Shown piece after piece: positions 11,169 to 22,774 of a DNA stretch of 64,000 bases (its first letter is position 1; every line of letters starts with the position of its first letter). Location of the stretch: positions 17,445-81,444 of the forward strand of contig MU832232.1 of NCBI GenBank assembly GCA_029204225.1, written 5' to 3'. The translations under genes and the position numbers were made by a program. The notes beneath the pieces were generated by a model. The model was not told the origin of the DNA. It did not search any database and worked only from the letters and a program-made list of their open reading frames with translations. This stretch comes from Diphasiastrum complanatum. Its lineage: Eukaryota; Streptophyta; Lycopodiopsida; Lycopodiales; Lycopodiaceae.

Positions 11169-12159
11169 ACTTTCCTGAACATCTCCATTGAGCAGATTTT
11201 TCTCTCACAGGAGGGCGCCCATCTTCAGCTTGGATCTTCACCATTTTTCAGCCGGATCTTCAGCATTTCTCCACACTTGTCTTGCAGATTTTCAAGACGG
11301 ATCGGAGGAGGACAGGCGCCCACTTGCTGCCCATTTCTAGCGCCCTCTTGCTGGCTGCCTACTGCTGCATTTTCAGCCTTTTTCCTCCCCTATTTTGGGC
11401 GCCCTACTGCCTCCTATTTGCTGCCCTATTGGGAGCCCTCATGCTTGTTGATCAAGCGCCCTACTGCTCCTTCCTTTGCTGAAAATTTTCACTTTTTGCT
11501 GCCCCTATTCGCCACCTTCCATCAGCCACTCCTAGCGCCCTACCAACCCATCTCTCTGATCCAATTTTTTTGTTGCCGTTTACTACCTCTCTTGGACGCC
11601 CACACTCCACCATAGCTGGCGTCCTAGTGGCGTCCTACATCCGCCTCAATTTCAGCTCACCCTCCTACACTGCTGTCTGTGTTCGCAACCCTACCCCGGA
11701 CAACACGAACACGCCTAGATGCTTAGAAAGCCACTCCCACCCCGTCTTTATCGCAAACTTTCTTTTACCCTTGAAGGGCGATCTCTGATTTTTCAGCCTT
11801 GTTTCCTCGCTGCCCATACCTCCTTTTTGTTATCACTTCCTTTCCTTGGCTGCTCCCTTTCCAGCCCCATAGTCCATTATTGTTTCCCATACTTTTACCC
11901 ACCGTTTACTCCATGTTGTCGGGCCCTTAGCATCTTTTTTGGAGGCTGCCCGGTACCTCGACATATCGCCGCTATTTTTCAGCTCACTTCCGGTTGCGGT
12001 TACGAGGTATTTCTTACTTAGTTGTCCTTTCCGTTCATCTTACATCGCGAGTTCTATTGTGTCTTTTCATTGGCGTGCCTGTTGTGACGACTTATGTCCT
12101 CTCCTTCAGTTCGTCCAATTGTTTAGCACATTTCTTTTCTCGCTTACTTTTTCTTCCTC
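11169..12159 (+). mobile_element. Leader of A, C/T-rich with GCGCCC repeats
   Basis: About 990 bp between primer-binding site and gag. It is pyrimidine-rich and repeats a core GCGCCCTACTGC or close variants about six times between 11310 and 11550. Open frames here are not conserved in element B, where indels shift them, so I treat it as untranslated leader, possibly with packaging structure. Confidence 0.7.
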
Positions 12160-15100
12160 ATGGCTAGCTCACCCACTACACCTGCGAGTCATTCCGGACC
12201 TTTAGATGAACAGTTTGCTGATACGCGTGACTCTCTTACTCTCCTCAGTAGTCGTTTCGACCAAATGATGACCGGTTTTACCACTCTACAGACCGGCTTT
12301 GCTACTATGCAGTCACAGATTGATTCCTTACAGCCACATGGACCTGGCAAAGTTCCTGTTCATTCATCATTTGGGTCTCCATTTGGACTTCCATCCTCGT
12401 CTACTTCCTTTGGCGATGGGCCTCATTTTCCACCTAACCCACCACCCGGTTTTCCACGTCCTACAACTCCTGTTCCACGACATCTAGCTCCTGAGCCACA
12501 TTTTGCTCGAGATTTTCGTGATCAGGTACAGCTTGCCACCTATTCTGGTTCCTCTAACGGGAACTTGTTAGAGAATTGGTTTGCAAAGCTTGATACTTAT
12601 TTTCAGATTTACCCTAAGACTGATCCTCAGAAGATCCAGTTAGCCACCTTACATTTAGATGGACGTGCTGCTACTTGGTGGTGGGTCTACCGACTTGACC
12701 CTGATCGGGACGGTCTCCAGTTATGGCCTACCTTTCGTCGTGATCTTCGTCATGCTATAATTGACCCTCAGTGGCTGAGCCGCCAGCGTGATATATTTCG
12801 TAGTCTTACTCAGACTAGTGATCTTTCTTCCTATACAGATCAGTTTATGGACCTTTCCTACCTCTTTACAGATCTTCAGCCCACCGAGCTTATTTCTCGC
12901 TACATTGCTAGACTTCGTGGTGCTCTACGATACGATGTCTCTTCTTTCCGTCCACCCACACTTGTTGAGTCCATGTCCCTTGCTAGTACTTTACAGCATA
13001 AGTACCCTGATCCTGCTCCCTTTCGCTTTTCCCGACCCCGTCCATCTCTTTCACCTCTACCATCTCCGGCCCCATCTGCCCCATCCACTGTCGTCCCGAC
13101 CTCTTCTCTTACTTCTCCCGCTCCTCGCCCTCCGCCTCCTCGTCCTGCTTTTGTCCGACGTTACACGTCTGCAGAGTTCGCTGACATTCAGCAGCAGCAT
13201 CTTTGCTTTCGTTGTAAGAGTCCTGACCACATTGCCCGTGATTGCCGCCAGCCCCTGCCTACTTCTACTGTTGTTTTCTATCGTGAGGGCACTACCCCAG
13301 ATGAGTCCGATATCTACATTCATATATCTGATGAGCCTGATCTATCTCCTGAGCCTTCTACTGATTTACTTCCTGCTACTTGCCATGCTCAGCTTGCTTA
13401 TGCTACCTGGACAGGGTGCCCCAATCCTCACTCCATTCGGCTACGTGTGCGCATTACTGGTCGTGAATATATTGCTTTAGTTGATACCGGCAGCACTCAT
13501 TCCTTTATCAGCAGTTATGTTCTCAGCCGGATACGCGCTTCACCTATTCCTGCTCCACAGCCTCTCACAGTCGAGGTTGCCAGTTCTCACTCATTTCCTA
13601 GTTCTCAGATGTTTTAGGGATTATCCTACCGCATTGGTGATTTTTCTGGACAGGCAGATCTTTATATCATTCCTCTGGAGCGCTATGACCTTATCCTTGG
13701 TGCTGATTGGTTTGCTTCATTGGGAGCGGTTACTTTGGACCTGGCTCAGCAGACATTGACATTTGTTCATGATGCAGTGACCCACTCACTTGCTGGTATT
13801 GATTCTCAGGCAGATTTCCAGCTGATCAACGGGAAGCAGTTTATCCGCAGCCTACCTAAGGCTCATTGTGCAGCTTTATTATGTGTTCAGCGTGCTGCAG
13901 CAGATTCTCCAGTGACTACCTCTCCTCCAGCAGCTGTTCCTCAGGTGATCTCTGACTTATTACATCAGTATGCATTTGTCTTTTCAGAACCTACGATGCT
14001 ACCACCATTACGTGATGTGAACCACCATATTGATTTGCGTCCTGGTTCTGCTCCTCCCTCCCCGCCTCCTTACCGTATGTCTAAGTCTGAGCGTGATGAG
14101 GTTGAGCTTCAGATTACTGTTTTACTAGATCAGGGCCTTATTGTTCCTAGTCACAGTCCTTTTGGTGCCCCTGTTCTCCTTGCCAGTAAGAAAGATGGTT
14201 CCAAACGCCTCTGCATTGATTATCGTGCCCTCAATAAGTTGACCATCCATAACCAGTATCCTATTCCTCACATGGATGATCTCTTTGACCAGTTAGGCAC
14301 CTCTCATCTTTTCTCTAAGATAGACTTACGTTCCGGCTATCACCAAATTATGATGCATCCTTCGGACGAACACAAGACTGCGTTTCGTACCCATCTTGGT
14401 TTGTATGAGTTTCGTGTTCTTCTTTTTGGTGTTACTAATGGTCCACCTACGTTCCAGAATGTGATGAATAACATCATGCGTCCTCTCCTTGGTCGTTGTG
14501 TTTTAGTTTATTTTGATGATATTCTTGTTTTTAGTAAGACTCTTGATGAGCATGTGTTACATCTTTGATCTGTTTTTCAATTGCTTGTTCATCACCAGTT
14601 GTTTGCTAAACTTTCTAAGTGTTCCTTTGCTGTTGTTGAGATTGAGTTTTTAGGATTTCTCATTTGTGATGGTCGTATTCGTTTGGACCCTCATAAGGTT
14701 CGGGCAATTGCTGATTGGCTTGTTCCCACAGATGTCCACCATGTTCGTATGTTTCTTGGTCTCACTACTCACCTTCGTCGTCCTGTTCCTCACTTTGCCA
14801 CTGTGGCTGCCCCTCTTCATGCCCTTTTGAAGAAGTCTAGTGCTTTTGTTTGGACTTCTGATTGTCAGTTCGCCTTTGACACTCTTCGTCGTGCTGTTGT
14901 GGAGGCCTCTGTCCTATGTTTACCACAGTTTGATCAGAAATTTATTGTTGAGACCTGCTAGTAATGTTGGTTTGGGTGCCTTGCTTCGTCAGTCTCAGTG
15001 TATTATTGCTTATGAGTCGCGTCGTTTACGCTCTTATGAGCAACGTTATTCTGTCCATGAGAAAGAGCTTCTTGCCATTATCTATGCTCTTAAGAAGTGG

Positions 15101-16858
15101 CGCCATTACCTGTACTGTGTTCCTTTTGATATCGTTACTGATCATCAGTCCTTACGTTATCTCTTCTCCCAGCGTGATCTTAGTGATCGTCAGTTTCGTT
15201 GGTTGCAGTTTTTACAATCTTTTGATTTTTCTATTTTGTATCGTCCTGGTCGTGCTAACACTGCTGCTGACGCATTGTCTAGACTTCCTGCTTTATTGAA
15301 TACCCTTGTTGCCACGATCCCTTCCTGGTTTGATGATCTTCCATCTGCTTATCTTACATGTTTTGATTTTCGTGATGTTTATAGTTCTGCTCCACCTATG
15401 TCGTCTTCACCTCATCAGGCTTATTCCATTGTTGACCACCGTCTTTATCATTATGGTTCTCTTTGTATTCCTAGTTCTTTGGGTATCCGTTCTCAGTTGT
15501 TGTCGGATGCTCATTCGTCTCCAGTTGGGGGTCATTTTGGTTTTCAGAAGTCTTATGCTCGTCTTAAGGATCATTTCTATTGGCCATCCCTTAGGAAAGA
15601 GCTTGTTGTACTTATTCGTACCTGTCCTTTCTGCTTACGTAATAAGTACTCCCGTGCTAAGTCCGCTGGTTTGCTTCAGAGTTGGCCTATTCCTCACCGC
15701 CAGTGGACTGATATTTCTATGGACTTCATCATTGGCCTTCCCCGCACCCGTCGTGGTCACGATTCATGTATGGTGGTAGTTGACAGGTTCTCGAAACAGG
15801 CACATTTCATACCCGTCCGCAGTACTATCACAGCAGAGCAGTGTGCACGCTTGTTCCTTTCAGAGATATTTCGCCTACATGGGTTTTCTCGTACTATCCT
15901 TTCTGATCGGGATAGTAAGTTTACATCATTGTTCTGGACAGAGCTTATGCGTATATTGGATGTACAGCTTTTTATGGGGTCTGCTTATCATTCTACTTCT
16001 GATGGGCAGTCTGAGGTCCTTAACAGGATCCTTGAGGATTATTTGCGCCATTTTGTTACTACTTCAGGGAAGGATTGGGATCAGCACTTATGTTTGGCAG
16101 AGTATAGCTATAACAGCTCTGTTAGTACCAGCACCGGCGTTGCACCATTTTTATTATCTCATGGTTATGCACCTCTTTTACCTGGTATTCCTCTTCCTCC
16201 CGAGGATACACCTGTGACACTGTCTTCATTTCTATCAGGTGCTCGCGAGCTTATTCTCCAGGCCAGTTCCCATTTGCAGCAGGTCCAGCAACGTTATCAG
16301 GCTTCAGTTGATCGTCATCGACGTCATGTTGAGTTTCATGTTGGTGATATGGTATATCTACGCCTACGGTTTGCACGTCATCATTTTATTCAGGGCCATG
16401 CTTCTACTGAGAAGCTTGCACCACGTTATTATGGGCCTTATTGTATATTGGAGGTTCTTAGTCCAGTTACATATCGTCTTCAGCTTCCTGCTTCCACACG
16501 TGCCTATGATATATTCCATGTCAGTTTATTACGTGCTGCTATTGAGGATGATGCTCCTCGTGATGCTGAGTTTCCTACTGCACCGGATCTCTTTCCTTTA
16601 TTACCTGCTGCTATCCTTCAGGTGCGTTTGCATCATAGTCGACACCGCCGGCAGATTCAGTTCCTAGTCCAGTGGGATGGTCGTCCTGTTGAGGAGGCCA
16701 CATGGGAGCCTATTGATGTCTTTTATCATACACCGTCACTTGCGGATCAGGCTCGTGCTCTTGCCGCACTTGTTGATTCCTCTACATCAGCTGTTGCTCC
16801 AGTTGTTACTACACCAAATGCTGTTCCAGTTGATCCTCCAGGGCTTGATGTTACTTGA
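12160..16858 (+). pseudogene. Gag-pol polyprotein of chromovirus A, three lesions
   Basis: Would be about 1,566 codons. Order: coiled-coil N terminus, Retrotrans_gag, zinc knuckle CFRCKSPDHIARDC (residues 349-362), protease DTGSTHSF (Asp442), RT with YFDD at 14509-14520, RNase H, integrase with HHCC finger (15512-15634) and a DD35E triad (codons at 15710, 15905, 16013), and a C-terminal chromodomain at about 16609-16730 that probably guides insertion to modified chromatin. Lesions: TAG at 13615-13617 (CAG in B), TGA at 14566-14568 (also in B), and a 2 bp deletion near 14953 at the RNase H DAS motif. The start follows the first Met of a frame conserved with B. Confidence 0.95.
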
Positions 16859-16890
16859 TCCAGTCCTTTATGGCAGTTGGGTCTTATTTT

Positions 16891-16902
16891 TGTGTCGGGG
16901 AG
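16891..16902 (+). promoter_or_regulatory. Polypurine tract of A
   Basis: TGTGTCGGGGAG lies directly before the 3' LTR and is the plus-strand primer. It follows the gag-pol stop by only about 35 bases. Confidence 0.85.
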
Positions 16903-17353
16903 AGTTATGGACTCGGCTCATTACATTCGCCATGTCCATTTCCATTTACTTTACTTTATGCATAGGCAGGCTTTGGGCCCTTTTTTATTCATTATTTGAC
17001 ATTTAGACTATATGGTTGGCCTTGGGCCCTATTATTGACATTTAGACCATATTATTGGCCTTGGGCCCTATGATTCACTATATTGGTTATTTGGTCATAT
17101 TACTGAGAGTGGGGGCCTTCTTGGAGGGCGCACTATTTTCCCTCTCAGTTTGGCCCTAGCCACTGGAAGCTTCCTTTTAGGGCTTCCTCTTGGCTATAAG
17201 TAGGGATTCTGTGTCATTTGTTACTTGGCTTATGATATGATCTCCTTCTTTAGTCTCTTTAAGCTTTCTCTCTCCTACTTTCTAGGGTTAAGTCTTGCTT
17301 ATGTGATGCTTTCATAGACTAAATCTAGATCAGCCGTGGCTACGTTCATAACT
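16903..17353 (+). repeat. 3' LTR of A
   Basis: 451 bp, AGTTATG...CATAACT. By eye it differs from the 5' LTR at six substitutions, for example near offsets 13, 32 and 38 and three in the second half. Confidence 0.95.
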
Positions 17354-17829
17354 GTCTCCCATGTTAATGGTTGTTTTTCTTTGGCTACTAAGTCCTCCCA
17401 CCATACTAAGGCTTTTCCATCCATAAACATAGTGGCGGTGGAGAGTTTTTCTCTTTCAAAAAATATATTCACGACAAAATATTTATTCCAAACATTAAGC
17501 CATGAATTTACTACTTGTAGACTCCTCTCTTTCTTTTCCCCTTTATACACTTTAACCGGAGGAGGTACTACATGCTTTCGATGATTAGCCAACTTAGATT
17601 CGAGAGCTTGATTCTTCAAATTAGTTTCATGTACTTGTTGGTTTGTTTCTTGGATTTGTTGGTAGAGGAGTTGTAGGGCTTGTGCCACACTATCAGGTTT
17701 AGATAAATCAAAGGTAGGATTAGAGGAGTTGTAGGGCTTGTGCCACACTATCAGGTTTAGATAAATCACAGGTAGGATTAGAGGTTGATTGATCCATGGG
17801 AGTGTCTTGATTGTGATCCTAGTTTTCAA
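17354..17829 (-). pseudogene. Gypsy element D: gag N-terminal part
   Basis: The minus-strand frame from 17829 encodes a Q/N-rich coiled-coil region (QQIQETNQQVHETNLKNQAL), then the gag core (MFMDGKALVWWEDLVAKEK, PLTWET). It ends at the GTCTC target site of element A; the same gag continues at 10705. The first 17358 to 17354 bases are the duplicated target site. Confidence 0.85.
17663..17778. repeat. 58 bp tandem duplication in element D gag
   Basis: TAGAGGAGTTGTAGGGCTTG starts at 17663 and again at 17721, and the two 58 bp units are nearly identical. Because 58 is not a multiple of three, the duplication shifts the gag frame; the peptide SKPDSVAQALQLL occurs in one frame and its shadow in another. 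Confidence 0.85.
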
Positions 17830-18044
17830 AGATGTTGGGTTCCTCTTTTAGTTTTTATAACATCACTCATAATGAACCTTTGCTAAATTTGATGGCAAAT
17901 TTCCATTCACAATTACCAAATTTCCAAAATGGTTTCATCTATGTTTACAGCAATGTAGAATGGAGAACTATCCTTTGTTTTGTAGGAGCTACTAGCAAAT
18001 TCTTTCTCTTTCTTCTTTAAATCCAAAAGTTAAGAAGTGAACGA
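17830..18044. other. No gene recognised
   Basis: AT-rich spacer between element D and the palindrome. It may be the leader of D. Confidence 0.4.
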
Positions 18045-18101
18045 ATTTTTAGTCTATTTGAACCTATTTTCCCTAATCCAAGGTTCAAATAGACTAAAAA
18101 T
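18045..18101. repeat. Perfect 21 bp inverted repeat, 15 bp loop
   Basis: Arms 18045-18065 and 18081-18101 are exact reverse complements (arm core TAGTCTATTTGAACCT). The loop is ATTTTCCCTAATCCA. It sits at the boundary between element D remnants and a LINE ORF1. Confidence 0.9.
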
Positions 18102-18149
18102 CAGCCTCTTCCATCCACTATCTCTCCCACTCTGAGTTACGTTGATGCT

Positions 18150-18835
18150 CTCAGGCCCTCTCCCTGCCCTCCTTCAGATAAGTGGGCTAGCTTGAAGAAG
18201 GTCCCTATTTCTGTTGAATCCAAAAAGTCCTCAGATGGCAAGCTCTCTTTCTCCTTCTTGCCAGACTTCACAGGCGTCCTTATTTGACTCTTCAGTCGTC
18301 CTTTTCTTCGACTCTCTTCTTCTTGAACTTGCCACTGTTAATGAGTTTATTTCTTCTTCCATTGTTCCTCGTTTCAAGTCCTTGGATTTTGAAGCTCTAG
18401 GTGACAGCTGTTTTCTGCTGCATTTCGGATCTAAATCGGGTGCCCTTGATTTTCTCATCTCTTTCCCTTTCAGTTTTAAGAACTCTGTTGTTACGACGTT
18501 CAAATTCTGTAAACTTTTCAGCATTCACAACGTTGAGTCCATTCTGCTCCCTGTTCGACTGATGCTTCCTCTCTTCCCTGCTAGGTTCAAATGCCTTTGC
18601 TTTGGGCTTCTTTCTTGTTTAGGTGAAGTTTTAGATATTGCTGTGAATCTGGTCTCTTTCTTTTTTCCTATGGTTAATCCTTGTATCCTCTGGAATCTGG
18701 CTGATGTCTTCCCTTCTTTGACGGTGAAGCTTATTTTGATCAACCTGTCCTTTTTTATCCAGTGCCCCTCTTTTGCAAATCTTGTCTCAGTCTTTTACAT
18801 TGCACATGTATTGATGGAAGTCTTGGCGTTCCCTG
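18150..18835 (+). pseudogene. LINE ORF1-like protein, DUF4283 plus zinc knuckle
   Basis: The open frame 18214-18835 lines up with DUF4283, the gag-like domain of plant LINE ORF1: a FLLHFGSKSGALDFL block, FKNSVVTTFKF, VRLMLPLFPARF, LGEVLDIAV, and a cysteine-containing FFIQCPSFANL end. In the adjacent frame at about 18765-18815, CKSCLSLLHCTC resembles the CCHC knuckle that follows DUF4283. Expected role: RNA binding in the LINE particle. The frame runs into a C20 tract and is not intact. Confidence 0.65.
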
Positions 18836-18855
18836 CCCCCCCCCCCCCCCCCCCC
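18836..18855. repeat. Poly-C tract, 20 C
   Basis: An uninterrupted run of 20 C separates ORF1-like and ORF2-like LINE pieces. The exact length may be affected by sequencing or assembly. Confidence 0.9.
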
Positions 18856-19380
18856 TAACAATTTCCAGGTGGTTGTTATCACACAGTCTCCGTTTCACTT
18901 TGGGTCAGTTCAGAGTATCATCACAACAATTGGCTATTGAGACTGGGAGATTCCAGGGTACCCCAAGGGAGGAGAGATTATGCCAGCTATGTTCTTTGCG
19001 TGAGGTGGAGAGGGAGGAGCACTTCATCTTCAGATGCCCTATAAACTATGAGATTAGAGGGAGATACCACTGCCTATTCAGAGACATGCCTCCTACACTT
19101 CGATCGTTCATTGCATATGAGGACCCTCACTGTGTTGCACTTATCATACGAGAGATGCTCTTGCTACGACATGATATGTACCAGTCAGCTCATCAACCAC
19201 ATCATAGCTCGCTCAAATTACCTCATTTTTCTCTAGGAGACGACCACGTCAAGACACTGAGTTTGATGATGATGACAATGCACCACCTCACAGATATCAG
19301 AGGCAGTGCACTACTCATAGTCATGCCGCAACTCGCACTACCCATCCTATCATGAGGGCACGCAGCTCTCGCCCTCCTAG
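18856..19380 (+). pseudogene. LINE ORF2 C-terminal zinc-binding tail
   Basis: The frame 18876-19236 holds the tail typical of many non-LTR reverse transcriptases: a SSQQLAIETGRFQGTPREER block, CQLC, EREEHFIFRC (Cys-Cys-His-Cys zf-RVT-like), then PTLRSFIAYEDP. An Arg-rich and Asp-rich tail follows (RRRPRQDTEFDDDD). The RT core between this and the ORF1 piece is missing. Confidence 0.7.
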
Positions 19381-19724
19381 ATGACGTCAGCAACGGGACC
19401 AATATTACCTCATGCTACAGCTCGTATCACATCCTCTTTCAACAACAGTGCCAGATTATTGATTTTACATTTAGCATTTATTATGCTCCCACTTATTGAC
19501 AGTTTGTAGTATTTAGTTATGTTGTTCCTTTTTATGCATAGTTTTTTATGAAGACATTTATATACGCTCTTCTTCTTCTTCCTCTCTCTCTCTCTCTCTC
19601 CCTTATATTCACTTGGGGGTGGAGCTTAGGTGCTGATACTAACCTTCTAATTGGAAGGGTGATCTGCTCCCGTGTTCCCTTTTGAGTGTGCTTATAGGCT
19701 TGATCCTCAGACATCATAGTGGTA
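19381..19724. other. No gene; CT microsatellite
   Basis: No coding frame. (CT)n lies at 19582-19600. The sequence could be a LINE 3' untranslated region or an LTR scrap; I could not define ends. Confidence 0.4.
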
Positions 19725-20490
19725 TCAGGAAATCTGAGTGCAAAAATATGGTCTTATGTAGAGTGATGTGCTCTGCAGCCCGCTTGACCCATACCATTTA
19801 GTTGATGTGCCTTATTCACTGCTATCTTAAGGATAAATTCATACAGCTTAGCCACAATATGTCCAATCATGATGGTGTGGTACTTTTCTAGCCTTATGAG
19901 ATCATCAATCTTATGGAGGGGGCATATAAAATTTGTGCAAGAAGAAGGAAAACCTGAGATGATGGTTGTATTGAGAAGGGTGGCATAAAATATTAGCTAA
20001 GAAGCTCAACTTCAAGGTCCTCTATATCACGCACATGGTCATGTTGCGGCCAATCAATTATGTCAAAAACCATTTGTGTTGCAAATATAGAAAACTTTGA
20101 AGGTCTAGAGGGTATGGTGAGATGGGTGAAAGGCACAATATTGGGTTTAGGTCTCCAAGTATAGAGATCAATCAAAGGAGGTGGAAGTGCATGTGGAAGG
20201 AGTTCGCGCCAGGAGGACCCAAATGAGGAGCTATATAGGAGGTCAATAAGTCTCTTGTTTTCAGCTTCCATACAAGATTTCTTGGGGCAATGTGAGGAAA
20301 GGTATTGTCGATTGGTATCACAAAGAAAGTGTGTGGAGAAGACTCAATTCTAAAGACTTGAAAGGTGGAACCGCCCACATTCCTCATCATACCAATGTGG
20401 CTCTCCCAAATACAGCAGGCGCTCACCATATGCAGTGATTGGACCATCTCTGTCAACTTATACTTTTTGGATACCAAGCTCCTCAACATC
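19725..20490 (-). pseudogene. APE-type LINE RT fragment
   Basis: Minus strand: SSSFGSSWRELLPHALPPPL, FATQMVFDI, RDIEDLEVELLS, then after a stop, IISGFPSSCTNFICPLHK, YHTIMIGHIVAKLYEF and GQAGCRAHHST, which is the conserved GQAGFR block before RT motif A. It is the same family as the plus-strand piece at 8.6-9.6 kb but reaches further into RT. Stops and the missing catalytic core make it inactive. Confidence 0.75.
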
Positions 20491-21747
20491 AAGCACATGT
20501 TTGCATAGGGGCTAGATCCTCTACGTCATATATAGCAATCTATCTCCCTGGAGTTTAGGAACTAAAACCTCCAAGGAGCAAAACCTAACCACGCATGAAA
20601 GAAAGCATGATATCTGAGAACAAAATCAAAATCATCATAGTGAGAGGCATAAATATCCTCTACATATGAGGAGGGCCTTGCCAAGTATCCAACATATTAC
20701 CCTAGGAATTTGCCACCATTTTTTGATGGACCTTGAATCTCTGTTTGGTTCTTCTTCAAACTTTTGGTTCTAACCTTCGCTAATTTTGGCCTTTGTAGGT
20801 AACCAACTTTAAAACAAAGTCAAAATCTTGGATTTTGAGAAATTCAATCCTCAACTTTGAATTCTCGATCTTGGCATGCAATTGGATCTTGCTTTGATAA
20901 ACACTTTGGGGCTTGGTCCCAATGAATTAACTCAATGGTTTGATCCAAATTTGTTGCAACTCAATGTCTTACTAGAGCTCGGGTCTCGTAGCACCTTGCA
21001 ACAAACTTCCCACGATATGCCTTTGTCTTGAGCTTCTTAGTTTGAGGGACAAATTACATTGGCTCCGCATGGACCTGCAGCAGAGCAACAATCTACAACT
21101 TTGAAGCTACTTGCAACGAAACTCCATCTACAACACTTCAATTGGTCATGCAACGATCTACCTCCCATAAAGGTGTAGACTTGTATAGAATCAAACTAGA
21201 GTGTAGCCTTCTTGCAACAACGCAAATCCTACAACAAAACTGTGGTAGCACAAAGAGTGATTTAGCATGCAACTAAGTCTAGTAGCAATCCTACCTTTAA
21301 AGACTACCTTCTTGCAGCAATTGTCACAACAAATTTCTTTCTTGCATGCCAGTAATGCAACCTATCAATTATCCCATGATTGCTTCCTTCTAGTGAATCT
21401 TCCTGATATGTCCATAGCAAATTTGTGATTGTGTAATAGCATAGCATTAGTGCCAACAACCCCTTCTTGTGGAAATAGCAACAGTGGATCTAATTTTCAA
21501 CTTCAATCCAATGATTGTATCTTTTACAGATGCCTATTGCCCTTTTAAACAAAAACAGTAGTAATAGTGATCACATGGTCCCTTTCTCTGGCAGTCATTA
21601 AAATCAACAGCTCATATGGCCTCGAATGATCCAGTAGCACTCCAATAGCAGTGACGTAGCGATCCAACAGTAAACTATTCTAGAGATTCTTATCTTCAAC
21701 TATCCAACTCAACTATCTCTCTCACATTGACTTCATAATCAAACCTT
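20491..21747. other. No gene; probably internal part of a decayed LTR element
   Basis: No ORF above background. It lies downstream, on the minus strand, of a primer-binding site at 21748-21759, so it is probably non-coding internal sequence of that element. AC-rich and repetitive around 20.95-21.35 kb. Confidence 0.4.
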
Positions 21748-22240
21748 GCTCTGATACCATGTTGGAATTGTCCTGATTCTTGAGCAAGAGCGAACTAATC
21801 TTATTATCACTCACAAAAGATGAAAAGCAATAGAGAAAAACAATGATTGTAGTAAATTGCTCACTCAACAATCTATTATCTTAATCAAGCCTTTAAGGGT
21901 AACAAAAGAACATTAGTTTTACCAAAGCTTTCACTTAAGGAACCACGAAAGATCATAATAAGAATTCTATATTGGACCAAGAGATGCAAATAGTTGCTTT
22001 TGGTGAGAACTTAGCTATCTCTTCTAAGCCTAAACTTTGAAAGTGGTGATGGAAGATGCATCCAATTTAAATACTCCAAAAGAAAGCAAACCTACAATAC
22101 AATATTGTTCCCTACAAAAAGTCAAGCTAATCAAAGCAAAATTCAAAGTGCATCTTATATATAGGAGGCTGATAAAAAGCATTTTAGTAAGTGGTGATGT
22201 CAATGAGACGATTAGCATGAATGAGCAATGCTACTAAAAT
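21748..22240 (-). mobile_element. 5' LTR (R-U5 side) and primer site of a minus-strand element
   Basis: The complement of TGGTATCAGAGC is at 21748-21759, and the LTR starts at 21760 (ending CCAACA on the minus strand). A TATA-like CTCCTATATATAAG on the minus strand near 22152-22168 sits about 400 bp upstream, as expected for a promoter within the LTR. The U3 end and a target duplication were not located, so the right limit is approximate. Confidence 0.55.
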
Positions 22241-22774
22241 TGGTTCTCATCTTTGGCCATCTAATCTTCTAGTTCTACTCAAATGAGGTTGTATATAATA
22301 AGTATACAAAATTGTAATTTAGGCTTTCAAACCTATTCAAAGTGAAGACACTTAAGGAAAATGCATCATTTTCTTGACATACATGGAAAATAAGATGACA
22401 AATAAAACTTGAAAGTGGTTAGAACTATCTACAACCATGATACTTGAAATATATTCTAACTTAGCAACAATCTATGTAGTCAAAATCTTGGAGTGAAAAC
22501 CCTTGAAAGAGGGCTAGAGCAATATGGAAAAGTTCATGGCACTTACTAGCACTATGGCACTTACTAGCACTATGATACTAAGTACCATAAGTAAAATATG
22601 GAAGTACATAATCCAAAAGAATTGTTTTGAGACATATGAGTACTCTTTACTCACAAGGGTCCAATTTTATGACAAAGCTGCCACAAATGCACACTTTACT
22701 ATGATATCTTATGATTGTGAACTACATCTAAACAAAACATGAATAAAAAATGTGAAAATAACAGAATTAAGTAC
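22241..22774. other. No feature recognised; part of intron 2 of the DRIP-like gene
   Basis: AT-rich sequence downstream of exon 2 on the minus strand. No further exon was recognised here. Confidence 0.4.

Larger units (their letters stand above)
10706..17353 (+). mobile_element. Chromovirus A (Ty3/gypsy), 6,648 bp, near complete
   Basis: Two 451 bp LTRs, primer-binding site, 1 kb leader, one gag-pol frame with C-terminal chromodomain, polypurine tract and GTCTC target duplications are all present. LTR ends are AGTTATG...CATAACT rather than TG...CA. The LTRs differ at about six positions by eye (near 1.3%), so insertion is recent. The polyprotein has two stops and a 2 bp deletion, so it is not autonomous. 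Element B (51945-58936) is a sister copy in reverse orientation. Confidence 0.95.

Noticed and set aside
11139-11615. 158-codon frame starting in the LTR of A (GCCATGG context) and running into the leader
   Set aside because: In B the matching frame is shifted by indels and gives a different peptide, and the 3' LTR of A has GTG at that ATG, so coding is not conserved.
12788-13480. 230-codon open frame overlapping gag of A (and the matching one in B at 56140-56832)
   Set aside because: It is a shadow frame of the gag gene: Leu/Ser/Pro-rich with no domain, and preserved only because gag itself is conserved. The same holds for 15306-15779, 15780-16217, 16239-16667 and their B counterparts.
19700-19730. 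TGGTATCAGG, looking like a primer-binding site after an LTR
   Set aside because: Only the first nine or so bases match, and the complementary strand reads as the end of a LINE RT frame (DFLIP), which explains it.
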